Below are positions 53,458 through 62,269 of a stretch of DNA of 64,000 nucleotides, one piece after another. The notes beneath the pieces are model-generated. The model was not told the DNA's origin. It ran no database searches and saw only the letters and a list, made by a program, of their open reading frames with translations. The position numbers and the translations under genes are program-made. Every line of letters starts with the position of its first letter. Position 1 is the first letter of the stretch. The DNA comes from Thermus arciformis (GTDB taxonomy: Bacteria > Deinococcota > Deinococci > Deinococcales > Thermaceae). The DNA lies in NCBI RefSeq assembly GCF_900102145.1, contig NZ_FNBC01000007.1, forward strand, positions 1 to 64,000, in the 5' to 3' direction.

Positions 53458-54501
53458 CTAGAGAATCCTAAGCCCGGGGAAGGAGCGGAAGAGGCCTTCC
53501 CGGAAGGCCTCCCACCGGGTCTCCTCCACGAGGGCCACCACCGCCCCCCCAAACCCCGCCCCCGTGAGCTTGGCCCCCAGGGTCCCGGCCTTTAGGGCCG
53601 CCTCCACCAGGCGGTCCAGCTCGGGGAGGCTCACCTCGTAGTCCTGGGCCAGGGAGCGGTGGCTCGCTGTCATGAGCTCCCCGAAGGCCCGGGCGTCCCC
53701 CCGCCTTAAGGCCTCCACCCCCCGGAGGACCCTCAGGTTCTCGCTCACCACGTGCCGGGCCCGCCGGTCCAGGGGCGGGGGAAGGCTTTCCACCAGGCAG
53801 AGGTCGGCCACGTCCCTTAGACTCCGCACCCCGAGGCGCCTCGCCGCCTCCTCCGCCTCCTGGCGACGCTGGTTGTACCCGGCCTCCGCCAGGCGGCGCC
53901 CAAGCCCCAGGTCCAAGACGACCACCCGCACCCCCGGGGGAAGGGGAAGGTTCTCGTAGGCCAGGGTGCGGGTGTCCAGGAAGAGGGCCTGCCCCGGCTG
54001 GCCCAGGCTCGCCGCCATCTGGTCCATGATCCCGCACCGGACCCCCACGTACTCCACCTCCGCCTTCTGGGCGAGGCGGGCCACCTCCAGGTCGGAGAGG
54101 GGGAGGCGGTGGAGGGTGCGGAGGGCCCTTAAGGCCGCCACCTCGAGGGCGGCGGAGCTGGAAAGCCCCGCCCCCATGGGGAGGTCGCTTCGGACGTAGA
54201 ACCGGGCCCCTTCCACCCCGTGCCCGGCCTCCCTAAGGGCCCAGACCACCCCCAAGAGGTAGTCCAGGAAGTCCCCCTGGGGAGGGCTTTCCAGGGGCCT
54301 CGCCCGGAGCTCCCCCAGGTTTTCGCTGTAGGCCTCCACCCGGCCCTTGGCCCTTCCCGCCTCCACCCGGGTGAAGTAGGGGAGGGGGGTGGGGAGGACG
54401 TAGCCTTCCTGGTAGTCCGTGTGCTCGCCTAAAAGGTTCACCCGCCCGGGGGCCTGGGCGCTGGCCTCGGGCAGGGCGCCGAAGATCTCCTTGAAGCCCA
54501 T
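53458..54501 (-). CDS. galK: Galactokinase
   Basis: 347 residues, GHMP kinase. Signature APGRVNLLGEHTDYQEG near the N-terminus, ATP loop LPMGAGLSSSAALEVA, catalytic Asp in GVRCGIMDQMA, and the C-terminal GAKLTGAGFGGAVVAL. It phosphorylates galactose at C1, feeding the Leloir pathway; galT and galE are not in this window. A CATAAT box 6 nt before the ATG makes it leaderless. Confidence 0.96.
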   Translation of the reverse strand: MGFKEIFGALPEASAQAPGRVNLLGEHTDYQEGYVLPTPLPYFTRVEAGRAKGRVEAYSENLGELRARPLESPPQGDFLDYLLGVVWALREAGHGVEGARFYVRSDLPMGAGLSSSAALEVAALRALRTLHRLPLSDLEVARLAQKAEVEYVGVRCGIMDQMAASLGQPGQALFLDTRTLAYENLPLPPGVRVVVLDLGLGRRLAEAGYNQRRQEAEEAARRLGVRSLRDVADLCLVESLPPPLDRRARHVVSENLRVLRGVEALRRGDARAFGELMTASHRSLAQDYEVSLPELDRLVEAALKAGTLGAKLTGAGFGGAVVALVEETRWEAFREGLFRSFPGLRIL

Positions 54502-54507
54502 GCCCCC

Positions 54508-54513
54508 ATTATG
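54508..54513 (-). promoter_or_regulatory. -10 box of leaderless galK
   Basis: CATAAT on the minus strand, 6 nt before the galK ATG, overlapping the stop codon of the zinc-binding protein gene. Confidence 0.5.
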
Positions 54514-55360
54514 GGCAAAGGGCCTTCAGGTTGTGGTCCAGGAGGTCCAGGTAGCCCTTTACCCGGGCGTCCAGGGTGTCGGTGTAGAGGACCGCCACCC
54601 GGGCCCCGATGGCCTCGGCCAGGGTCTTCAGGGCCCTCCCTTGGAACTGGGGCTCGGCGAGGACGAGCTTCACCCCTTCCTTCCCGGCCTTTTCCAGGAG
54701 GGCGAGGAAGCCCTTGCTCCCCACCTCCTGGGCCCCCCCATGGCTCAAGACCCCCACCACCACCAGGCCGTAGCGCCTTGCGAAGTAGCGGAAGGCGTCG
54801 TGCTGGGCCACCACCTTCACCCCCTGGAGGCGGCAGGCGCGGAAGGCCTGGTCCCGCTTCTCCACCTCCTTCCGGAAGCGCTCCAGGTTGGCCCGGTACT
54901 GGGCCTGGCCCGCCGGGTCCAGGGCGGAAAGCTCCCGTTGGATCCTTTCCGCGTAGCGCAGGGCGTAGGTGGGGTCCAGCCACAGGTGGGGGTCGCAGGG
55001 GCCGTGGTCGTGGTCCTCATGCTCTTCCCCATCGCAGATGAGGTCCGGCTGGCCTTCCCCGAGCTTCACCACCCGGGCCCCCTTGGGCAAGAGGGGAAGG
55101 AGCTTGGGGAGGAAGGGCTCGAGGCCAAGCCCGTTGGCGAAGAGGAGCCGCGCCTGGGCCAGGGCCTTGGCCACGGAAGGGGTGGGCTCAAAGGTGTGGG
55201 GGTCGGCCCCTGGGGGGACCACGGCCACCACCTCGGCCCGGCCTCCCCCCACCTGCCGCACCAGGTCCGCCAGGATGGGGGTGGTGGCCGCCACCCGCAC
55301 CTGGGCCAGGGCGGGCACCAGGAGGAAGCCGAGGGTCCAAAGGGCGCGCGGAAGGCTCAT
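54509..55360 (-). CDS. znuA: Zinc/manganese ABC transporter substrate-binding protein (ZnuA type)
   Basis: 283 residues with a signal peptide (about 1-19). Cluster A-1 metal-binding fold: metal His in GADPHTFEPTP, a His/Asp/Glu-rich loop (EEHEDHDHG, near residue 112) typical of zinc rather than manganese receptors, a second His in CDPHLWLDP, VAQHDAFRYF and the Asp in YTDTLDA. It captures metal outside the membrane. The permease and ATPase genes are elsewhere. It has a strong promoter and a leaderless start. Confidence 0.92.
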   Translation of the reverse strand: MSLPRALWTLGFLLVPALAQVRVAATTPILADLVRQVGGGRAEVVAVVPPGADPHTFEPTPSVAKALAQARLLFANGLGLEPFLPKLLPLLPKGARVVKLGEGQPDLICDGEEHEDHDHGPCDPHLWLDPTYALRYAERIQRELSALDPAGQAQYRANLERFRKEVEKRDQAFRACRLQGVKVVAQHDAFRYFARRYGLVVVGVLSHGGAQEVGSKGFLALLEKAGKEGVKLVLAEPQFQGRALKTLAEAIGARVAVLYTDTLDARVKGYLDLLDHNLKALCP

Positions 55361-55367
55361 GTCAATA

Positions 55368-55396
55368 GTGATAAGTCATTTTCAAATACTTGTCAA
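55368..55396 (-). promoter_or_regulatory. znuA promoter
   Basis: Minus-strand TTGACA (55391-55396), 17-bp spacer, TATCAC (55368-55373). Initiation would fall at or beside the ATG (55360). This AT-rich patch stands out from its surroundings and carries TGAC twice 11 bp apart, so a metal-responsive repressor may bind here. Confidence 0.65.
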
Positions 55397-55420
55397 GCCC
55401 GGCCCGGGGCCAAAGGGCCC

Positions 55421-55426
55421 TATAAT
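55421..55426 (+). promoter_or_regulatory. -10 box of the leaderless aminotransferase gene
   Basis: Perfect TATAAT, 8 nt before the ATG at 55435. No convincing -35. Confidence 0.6.
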
Positions 55427-55434
55427 CGGGGCAA

Positions 55435-56754
55435 ATGGACCTCAAGGCCCTCCACCGGAAGCGGGTCCTCACCCCCTGGCAGGCCCAGAAGCCCCTGGAC
55501 CCTCCCCTCGTGGTGCGGGGGGAGGGGGTTTGGCTCTACGACGAAAGGGGGCGGCGCTACCTGGACTTTTCCGCGGGGCTCGTGGCGGTGAACCTGGGCC
55601 ACGGCCACCCCCGGATGGCCCGGGCCATCGCCGAACAGGCCGCCACCCTGGCCTACGCCGCCCCGAGCCTCTTCCACGACAAGCGGGCCCTCCTCGCCGA
55701 GGCCCTCTCCCAGCTGGCCCCTTGGCCCGAGGGGGGGCGGGTCTTCTTCACCCCCTCGGGCACCGAGGCCAACGAGGACGCCTTGAAGTTCGTCCGCCAC
55801 CTCACGGGCCGCTTCAAGGTCCTCGCCGCCTACCGCTCCTTCCACGGGGCCACCCACGGCGCGGCGGCCCTCACCGGGGAGAACCGCCGCTTCCCCGCCG
55901 AGCCCGCCATCCCCGGGGTGGTGCACTTCTTCGCCCCCTACCCCTACCGGAGCCCCTTCTACACGGAAGACCCCCGGGAGGAGGTGGCGCGGGCCCTGGA
56001 CCACCTGGAGAGGGTCCTCCTCCACGAGGACCCCAAGCGGGTGGCGGCCATCTTCCTGGAGCCCGTGGTGGGCTCCAACGGGGTCATCGTCTACCCGGAG
56101 GGCTACCTCCAGGGGGTGCGGGAGCTTTGCCACCGCCACGGGATCCTCCTGGTCTTTGACGAGGTGATGACGGGCTTTGGCCGGGTGGGGGCGGCCTTCG
56201 CCGCTTTGCGCTTCGGGGTGGTGCCGGACCTCATCACCTTCGCCAAGGGGGTGACCTCGGCCTACGTGCCCTTGGGCGGGGTGCTCCTCCGGGAGGGGCT
56301 CGCCCAGGCCTTTGACGAGGTGCCCCTCCCCACGGGGCACACCTACGCGGGCCACCCCCTGGCGGTGGCCGCGGGGCTTGCCGCCCTCGAGGCCTACCGG
56401 GAGGAAGGGCTTTGGGAGCGGGCCCGGGCCATGGAGGGCTTCTTCCGCTCCGCCCTGGAGGAGCTGCAAAGGGCCCACCCCCTGGTGGGGGAGGTGCGGG
56501 GGCTTGGGGCCTTCTACGGCCTCGAGCTGGTGAAGGACCGGGCCAGCAAAGAGCCCCTTTCCCCCTGGCACGCCCCCTTTAGTCCCGCCATGCAGGCCCT
56601 CCTGAAGGCCCTCTTCCAGGAGGGGGTCTACCTCTTGGCCAAGCACAACGTCCTCATCGTGGCCCCGCCCCTCACCATCCGGGAGGAGGAGTTTTTGGAA
56701 GGGGTGGAACGCCTCTCCCGGGCCCTGAGGCGGGTGGAGGTGGAGGTAGGCTAG
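55435..56754 (+). CDS. Class III PLP aminotransferase
   Basis: 439 residues, fold type I class III. YLDFSAGLVAVNLGHGHPRM, FTPSGTEANEDALKFVR, FDEVMTGFGRVG and the Schiff-base lysine in DLITFAKGVTSAYVPLGG. Substrates in the family include beta-alanine, GABA, taurine and diamines, and I cannot choose from sequence. The nearby PucR, GabT and pot-type genes make an omega-amino acid or polyamine product reasonable. Leaderless start; the COG3044 ATPase follows after 4 nt. Confidence 0.9.
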   Translation: MDLKALHRKRVLTPWQAQKPLDPPLVVRGEGVWLYDERGRRYLDFSAGLVAVNLGHGHPRMARAIAEQAATLAYAAPSLFHDKRALLAEALSQLAPWPEGGRVFFTPSGTEANEDALKFVRHLTGRFKVLAAYRSFHGATHGAAALTGENRRFPAEPAIPGVVHFFAPYPYRSPFYTEDPREEVARALDHLERVLLHEDPKRVAAIFLEPVVGSNGVIVYPEGYLQGVRELCHRHGILLVFDEVMTGFGRVGAAFAALRFGVVPDLITFAKGVTSAYVPLGGVLLREGLAQAFDEVPLPTGHTYAGHPLAVAAGLAALEAYREEGLWERARAMEGFFRSALEELQRAHPLVGEVRGLGAFYGLELVKDRASKEPLSPWHAPFSPAMQALLKALFQEGVYLLAKHNVLIVAPPLTIREEEFLEGVERLSRALRRVEVEVG

Positions 56755-56758
56755 AGGG

Positions 56759-58423
56759 GTGCGGCGCTACGAGGACCTGCTTCGCCTCCTGGCCTCCCTC
56801 GAGGGCCGCCCCTACCCCTTCTACAAGGACCTCAAGGGGGTCTGGCAGGCCGAGGGCTTCGCCCTCCGCTTCGTCCACGTGCAAGGGGACCCCTTTGCCG
56901 CCCCCAGCGTCTTGGAGGTGCGCTACCCCCGGGAGGCCCTAAAGCGGCTTCGGGTCTACGCCCGCCCCGAGGGGCGGGTGGCGGTGGAGGACTTCCTCCT
57001 CCGGAGCCTCAAGGCCCGGCTTCGGGCCCTTTCCCGCCCCTTGGGGAGCGGCCACTCGGGGGAGGTGCACGTGGCCGTGGAAAGCCCCAAGGTGCTTGGG
57101 CGCTCCGGGGCCCACCTGAAGGAGGCGGGGCTTTTCCTCCGCTTCCGCCTGGGGCTTCCCGCCCAGGGCCGGCGCATCCTGGGCAAGGAGGCGGCGAGGC
57201 TTTTCCGCGCCTTGGAGGAGCACCTTCTGGGTTTTCTCCAGGACCTGGACGAGGGGGGGCTTCTCCGCCACGTGCGCCAGGCGGAGGACTTCGCCTTCAT
57301 CCAGGAGCGCCTCCCCGAGCAGGGCCTGGTGGCCTTCGTGGGGGAGGGGAGCGTCCTTCCCCGGGAAAGCGGGGTGAGCCAGAGGCCCCTGCAGGGGGCG
57401 GTGCCCTTCCAGAGCCCCCCTTCCCTAAGGGTTTCCTTCCGCGCGCCCCACGCCGGGGAGGTGTGGGGCATGGGGCTTCCCCGGGGCCTCACCCTGATCA
57501 CCGGGGGCGGCTTCCACGGCAAGACCACCCTCCTGGAGGCCCTGGTCCACGGGGTCTTTCCCCACGTGCCGGGGGACGGGCGGGAGTGGGTGGTGACGGA
57601 CCCCCTCGCCCAGAGGGTCCAGTCCGAGGACGGGCGGAGCGTGAAGGGGGTGGACCTGAGGCCCTTCGTCCACGACCTTCCCCTGGGCCAGGACACCGCC
57701 TTCTTCTCCACGGAGGACGCCTCGGGCTCCACGAGCCTGGCCGCGGCCCTCCTCGAGGCCCTGGAGCTCGGCACCCGGGTCCTCCTCCTGGACGAGGACA
57801 CCTCCGCCACCAACCTCCTGGTGCGGGACGCCCGGATGCAGGCCCTGGTGCGGCGGGAGACCCTCACCCCCCTCCTGGACCGGGTGGGGGACTTCAAGGC
57901 CCTCGGGGTGAGCCTCGTCCTGGTGGTGGGGGGCGTGGGGGACTACCTGGACCTGGCGGACACCGTGGTCCTCATGGAGGCCTACCGCCCCCGGGAGGTG
58001 ACGGCCGAGGCGAAGGCCATCGCCCGGGCCCACCCCACGGGCCGGGCCTTCGGCGAGCCCCGCTACCCCTTGCGGGTGGTCTCCCGCGCCCCCTTGCCCG
58101 GGAGCTTTGACCCCAGGCGGGGGCGGAAGGCGCGGGTGAAGGGCCGGGGCCTCCGGGAACTCCTCTACGGGGAGGAGGTGGTGGACCTCTCCGCCCTGGA
58201 CCTCTTTGAGCACGCCCAGGTGCGGGCCATCGGGGCCTTTTTCCGGAGGATGCAAGGCCTGGCCGACGGAAAGCTCCCCCTCAAGGCCCTGGTGGAGCGG
58301 GCCCTGGCCCTGGAGGACCTCTTCGCCCTCGAGGAGGCCCCCGAGCTTTCCCAGGTGCGCCTCTTGGAGCTCGGGGGGGCGGCGAACCGCCTCCGGGCCC
58401 TGGAGGTGTGCCAGGAGGGATAG
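56759..58423 (+). CDS. Predicted ABC-class ATPase (COG3044)
   Basis: 554 residues, GTG start. A unique N-terminal domain (about 1-235) comes before the P-loop GGGFHGKTTLLEAL, followed by SGSTSLAAALLEAL (an ABC-signature-like region) and Walker B RVLLLDEDTSATNLLVRD. A long C-terminal part includes VLVVGGVGDYLDLADTVVLME. This is the COG3044 group, soluble ABC-class ATPases of unknown role with an RNA-binding trypanosome relative. It is 1 nt before pucR and 4 nt after the aminotransferase, clearly one operon. Confidence 0.85.
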   Translation: MRRYEDLLRLLASLEGRPYPFYKDLKGVWQAEGFALRFVHVQGDPFAAPSVLEVRYPREALKRLRVYARPEGRVAVEDFLLRSLKARLRALSRPLGSGHSGEVHVAVESPKVLGRSGAHLKEAGLFLRFRLGLPAQGRRILGKEAARLFRALEEHLLGFLQDLDEGGLLRHVRQAEDFAFIQERLPEQGLVAFVGEGSVLPRESGVSQRPLQGAVPFQSPPSLRVSFRAPHAGEVWGMGLPRGLTLITGGGFHGKTTLLEALVHGVFPHVPGDGREWVVTDPLAQRVQSEDGRSVKGVDLRPFVHDLPLGQDTAFFSTEDASGSTSLAAALLEALELGTRVLLLDEDTSATNLLVRDARMQALVRRETLTPLLDRVGDFKALGVSLVLVVGGVGDYLDLADTVVLMEAYRPREVTAEAKAIARAHPTGRAFGEPRYPLRVVSRAPLPGSFDPRRGRKARVKGRGLRELLYGEEVVDLSALDLFEHAQVRAIGAFFRRMQGLADGKLPLKALVERALALEDLFALEEAPELSQVRLLELGGAANRLRALEVCQEG

Positions 58424-58424
58424 G

Positions 58425-59810
58425 ATGCCCGGGCTTCCCTTGGGCGAGCTTTTGCGGCTTCCCTCCCTTTCCCGGGCCCGCCCCCTCGCCGGGGACCTGG
58501 GGCGGTTGGTGACCTGGGTGCACGTGGTGGACGTGCCCGAGCCCGCCCCCTGGGTGCGGGAGGGGCAGCTGGTCCTCTCCACGGGGTACGCCTGGCCGCG
58601 GGAGGAGGGCGCCCTCCGCCTCTTCGCCCAGGCCCTCGCCCGGGCGGGGCCCGCCGGGGTGGTCCTGGCCGTGCCCCAGTTCTTTGAGAACTTTCCCCGG
58701 GCGGCCTTAGAGGTCCTGGCCCAGGAGGGGGTTGCGGTCTTAGAGCTTCCCTGGGAGGTTCCCTTCGCCCAGGTGGTGGAGGAGGTCCTGCGGAGGCTTC
58801 TCGCCCGCCAGCTGGAGGTGCAGGAGAGGGTCCAGGTGCTGCACCGGGCCCTCATGGCTTCCCTTTTGGCCCGGGAGGACCTGGCCTCCTTCCTCGCCCG
58901 CTTGTCCCAGCTTCTGGGCAAGGAGGTGCGCTGGGCCGAAGCCAAGGAGGGGGGGTTCGCCGTGCCCGTGCCCCAGGGCCGGGAGCCCGGAGGGTACCTG
59001 GTCCTGGAGGGGGCCGTGGAGGATTTGGACGTGCAGATGCTGGAAAACGCTGCCTTGGTGGCGGGGCTCATCCTGGCCCACCAGCGGGCCCTGGCGGAGC
59101 AGGAGGCGAGGCTCGGGTACGCCTTTTTAGACGCCTTGTTGGAGGGGCGGCGCCAGGCCCTGACCCCGGAGCGGGCCTTGGCCTTTGGTCTGGACCTGGG
59201 CTTGCGGTACCGCCTGGGGGTGGCCCTCCTGCCCTTGGACCTCCCCTTGAGCCAGCGCGGCTTCCAGGAGCGGGAGCGGGCCTTGGGGGAGGTCCGCGAT
59301 CTCCTGCGGCGCAAGGGGGCGGGGGCGGTGGTCTCGGCGAGCCTCAACCAGGTGCGCTTTCTCCTTCCCGAGAGGCTGGACCCCGAGGCCTTCGTCCGGG
59401 AACTCGCCCGCCCCTGGGCCTTTTACTTCTCCCGGGCCCATCCTGCGCAGGAGCTTTCCACGGCCCTTGCCGAGGTGGAGCGCTTCTTTTGCCTCCCCAC
59501 CCCGGGGGTTTACGTGTACGAGGCCCACCTGGTGCCCCGCTTCCTCCAGGGGGACCTCGAGGCCCGCCGGGAACTCCTGGCCCTCTTGGCAAGCCTCCGG
59601 CCCCAGGAGCGGGCGGCCCTCCTGGCCTGGGTTCGGGCGGGCTTCCGCCACCAGGAGGCGGCCCGGGCCCTGGGGGTGCACCTGAACACCCTGCGCTACC
59701 GCCTGCGCCGGGTGGGGGAGCGCCTGGGCCTTTCCTTGGGGAGCCCGGAGGACCGCTTCCTCCTGGAGCTGGCCGCGCGCGTTTGGTCACTGGAGCACAA
59801 AGAACCCTGA
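58425..59810 (+). CDS. PucR family transcriptional regulator
   Basis: 461 residues from the ATG at 58425, after AGGAGG. The N-terminal PucR domain (LPLGELLRLPSL ... VREGQLVLSTGYAWP) senses a ligand; a GGDEF-like middle segment precedes the C-terminal HTH_30 (AARALGVHLNTLRYRLRRVGERLG). Such proteins activate purine, GABA or polyamine catabolic genes. The adjacent gabT-potABCD block is its likely target. The long open frame upstream of the ATG is inside the ATPase gene and not used. Confidence 0.9.
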   Translation: MPGLPLGELLRLPSLSRARPLAGDLGRLVTWVHVVDVPEPAPWVREGQLVLSTGYAWPREEGALRLFAQALARAGPAGVVLAVPQFFENFPRAALEVLAQEGVAVLELPWEVPFAQVVEEVLRRLLARQLEVQERVQVLHRALMASLLAREDLASFLARLSQLLGKEVRWAEAKEGGFAVPVPQGREPGGYLVLEGAVEDLDVQMLENAALVAGLILAHQRALAEQEARLGYAFLDALLEGRRQALTPERALAFGLDLGLRYRLGVALLPLDLPLSQRGFQERERALGEVRDLLRRKGAGAVVSASLNQVRFLLPERLDPEAFVRELARPWAFYFSRAHPAQELSTALAEVERFFCLPTPGVYVYEAHLVPRFLQGDLEARRELLALLASLRPQERAALLAWVRAGFRHQEAARALGVHLNTLRYRLRRVGERLGLSLGSPEDRFLLELAARVWSLEHKEP

Positions 59811-59815
59811 GGCGT

Positions 59816-59831
59816 TTTGTTCGCTTTGTCC
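59816..59831 (+). promoter_or_regulatory. Direct repeat before gabT, possible PucR operator
   Basis: TTTGTTC and TTTGTCC repeat with a 9-bp period in the 71-bp pucR-gabT gap. An inverted copy of the TTTGT core (ACAAAG) lies at the end of pucR. It is a candidate binding site for the neighbouring regulator. Confidence 0.35.
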
Positions 59832-59881
59832 ATTCCCTGGCCCTTCCTCGAGGCGTACCCTGGTTCTCCAAAGGAGGCAAG

Positions 59882-61171
59882 GTGGCCCTGGTGGACTCGC
59901 GCAACCAAGCCCTTTGGCAGCTCAGGGAGCGGTACGTGCCCCGGGGGGTGGCCCAGGCCCACCCCGTGTTCGTGGCCCGGGCCCGGGGGGCGCGCCTTTG
60001 GGATGTGGACGGCAGGGAGTATCTGGACTTCGCCGGGGGCATCGGGGTGATGAACGTGGGGCACGGGCATCCCCGGGTGCTTCAGGCGGTCCAGGCGCAG
60101 CTGGAGCGCTTCACCCACACCTGCTTCCAGGTGGCCCCTTACGAGGGGTACGTCCGGCTGGCCGAGCGCCTCGCCCACCTTGCTCCGGGGGAGTTCCCCA
60201 AGAAGACCCTCTTCCTCACCACCGGGGCCGAGGCGGTGGAAAACGCCGTGAAGATCGCCCGGGCCTACACGGGAAGGCCGGCGGTGGTGGCCCTTACCCA
60301 CAGCTTTCACGGACGCACCCTTCTGGGGATGTCCCTCACGGGGAAGGCCTCTTACTACAAGCAGAACTTTGGCCCCTTCGCCCCCGAGGTCTACCACGCC
60401 CCGGCCCCTTACCCTTACCGCGGGGTGTCCGACGGGATGGCTTTGGAGGGGTTAGACGAGCTCTTTCGCACCCAGGTGGACCCGGAGCGGGTCGCCGCCC
60501 TCATCCTGGAGCCGGTTTTGGGAGAAGGGGGGTTCATTCCTCTTTCCCCCGAGTACCTTCGGGCGGTGCGGGAGCTTACCCAAGGCCACGGCATCCTCTT
60601 GGTGGCGGACGAGATCCAGTCCGGTTTCGGGCGCACCGGGAGGATGTGGGCCATAGAGCACAGCGGCGTGGTCCCGGACCTCTTGACCTTCGCCAAGAGC
60701 GTGGCCGCGGGGCTTCCCCTTTCCGGGGTGGTGGGGCGAGCGGAGGCGATGGACGCCCCTAAGCCTGGGGGCCTTGGGGGCACCTACGCCGGCAACCCTC
60801 TGGCCTGCGCCGCCGGCCTGGCGGTTCTGGACGTGTTCCGCGAAGAGGGGCTTCTGGACCGGGCCCGGGCCTTGGGGGAGGAGCTTTGGCGGCGCCTTCT
60901 TGCCTTACAGGATCGCTTTCCCCAGATAGGGGAGGTGCGGGGGCTTGGCCCCATGGTGGCCATGGAGCTGGTGCGGGACCCCAAGACCAAGGAGCCCTTC
61001 CCCGAGCTCGCCCAGCGCCTCTTGGAGAGGGCCAGGGAGCGGGGGCTCCTTCTCCTCAAGGCGGGGATGTACGGCAACGTGATCCGGGTGCTGGTGCCCC
61101 TGACGGCCTCTTTGGAGGAAGTGGCGGAAGGCCTTGGGCGCTTGGAAGCCGCCCTGGCCGAGGCTTTGTGA
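59882..61171 (+). CDS. gabT: 4-aminobutyrate aminotransferase-like class III aminotransferase
   Basis: 429 residues from the GTG at 59882, four bases after GGAGG; a GTG three codons later is the alternative. VDGREYLDFAGGIGVMNVGHGHPRV, FLTTGAEAVENAVKIAR, VADEIQSGFGRTGRMWAIEH and the PLP lysine in LLTFAKSVAAGLPLSGVVG closely follow GabT/PuuE enzymes, which convert GABA to succinate semialdehyde. Downstream uptake genes of the polyamine type agree with GABA or putrescine use. The frame is open upstream into pucR but out of its reading phase. Confidence 0.88.
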   Translation: MALVDSRNQALWQLRERYVPRGVAQAHPVFVARARGARLWDVDGREYLDFAGGIGVMNVGHGHPRVLQAVQAQLERFTHTCFQVAPYEGYVRLAERLAHLAPGEFPKKTLFLTTGAEAVENAVKIARAYTGRPAVVALTHSFHGRTLLGMSLTGKASYYKQNFGPFAPEVYHAPAPYPYRGVSDGMALEGLDELFRTQVDPERVAALILEPVLGEGGFIPLSPEYLRAVRELTQGHGILLVADEIQSGFGRTGRMWAIEHSGVVPDLLTFAKSVAAGLPLSGVVGRAEAMDAPKPGGLGGTYAGNPLACAAGLAVLDVFREEGLLDRARALGEELWRRLLALQDRFPQIGEVRGLGPMVAMELVRDPKTKEPFPELAQRLLERARERGLLLLKAGMYGNVIRVLVPLTASLEEVAEGLGRLEAALAEAL

Positions 61172-61237
61172 AGCGGAGGGGACGTGTTTTTGGGCTTTGG
61201 CGCCTCAAGAAGGTCGGCCCGCCCCCGGGGTGATGCG

Positions 61238-62269
61238 GTGGACGAGGCCCAGGGGAAGGCGACGGCGGGGCTGATCCTCCAGGGCCTGCGCAAGCGCTTT
61301 GGGGAGCTGGAGGTATTGAAGGGTGTCTCCTTGGAGGTGCACCGGGGAGAGTTCTTCACCCTCCTCGGCCCCTCGGGGTGCGGCAAGACCACCCTGCTTC
61401 GCCTAATAGGAGGGTTTGAGGTCCCGGACGAGGGCCGGATCCTGCTGGGGGGGCGGGACCTCACGGGGCTTCCCGCCCACCTCCGGCCCGTGAACACCGT
61501 GTTTCAGAACTACGCCCTGTTCCCTCACCTCACCGTGTACGAGAACGTGGCCTTCGGCCTCCGGAGCCGCCGCTTCCCGGAGGCCGAGGTGCGGGCCAAG
61601 GTGGAGTACGCCTTGGGCCTTCTCCACCTGGAGAGCCTGGTTCACCGCTATCCCCACCAGCTTTCCGGGGGGCAGAAGCAGCGGGTGGCCCTGGCCCGGG
61701 CCCTGGTGAACGAGCCCGAGGTTCTCCTCCTGGACGAGCCCCTTTCCGCCTTGGACGCCAAACTGCGGGCCGAGGTGCAGGTGGAGCTTCGCAACCTGCA
61801 AAGGCGCCTCCAGGCCACCTTCATCCTCGTCACCCACGACCAAGAGGAGGCCATGGCGGTCTCGGACCGGATCGGGGTCATGGAGGCGGGAAGGCTTTTG
61901 CAGGTGGGTACCCCCGAGGAGGTCTACGAACGGCCCCGAACCCGCTTCGTGGCGGAGTTCCTGGGGGTGGCCAACCTGATCCCGGCCCGGAGGGTGGGGG
62001 AGGGGGTGGAGACCCCCTTTGGCTTCTTCCCCCTCCAGGTGCCCTGGGAGGAGGGGACCTTGGCCCTTCGGCCCGAGCGGGTGGAGCTTCACAAGGAGCC
62101 CGTTCCGGAGACCTTCAGGGCCAGGGTGCGGGAGGTGGTGTACCGGGGGGCTTACCTGGAGGTTTTCCTGGACCCCCCTTTGCGGGCCCGCACCGCTTTG
62201 CGCGTGGTGCCCGGGGAGGAGGTCCACGTGCGCCTTTCCTTGGGGGGGTTGGTGGTCCTCCATGAGTAA
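61238..62269 (+). CDS. potA: Polyamine-type ABC transporter ATPase (PotA)
   Basis: 343 residues from the GTG at 61238; GTG at 61184 is an alternative, but the intervening residues do not look coding. Walker A GPSGCGKTTLL, signature LSGGQKQRVALARAL, Walker B LLLDEPLSALDAKL, His-switch VTHDQEEAMA, then a C-terminal TOBE domain (LALRPERVEL). It powers a spermidine/putrescine/GABA-class importer. The stop overlaps the potB start by 8 bp. Confidence 0.9.
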   Translation: MDEAQGKATAGLILQGLRKRFGELEVLKGVSLEVHRGEFFTLLGPSGCGKTTLLRLIGGFEVPDEGRILLGGRDLTGLPAHLRPVNTVFQNYALFPHLTVYENVAFGLRSRRFPEAEVRAKVEYALGLLHLESLVHRYPHQLSGGQKQRVALARALVNEPEVLLLDEPLSALDAKLRAEVQVELRNLQRRLQATFILVTHDQEEAMAVSDRIGVMEAGRLLQVGTPEEVYERPRTRFVAEFLGVANLIPARRVGEGVETPFGFFPLQVPWEEGTLALRPERVELHKEPVPETFRARVREVVYRGAYLEVFLDPPLRARTALRVVPGEEVHVRLSLGGLVVLHE

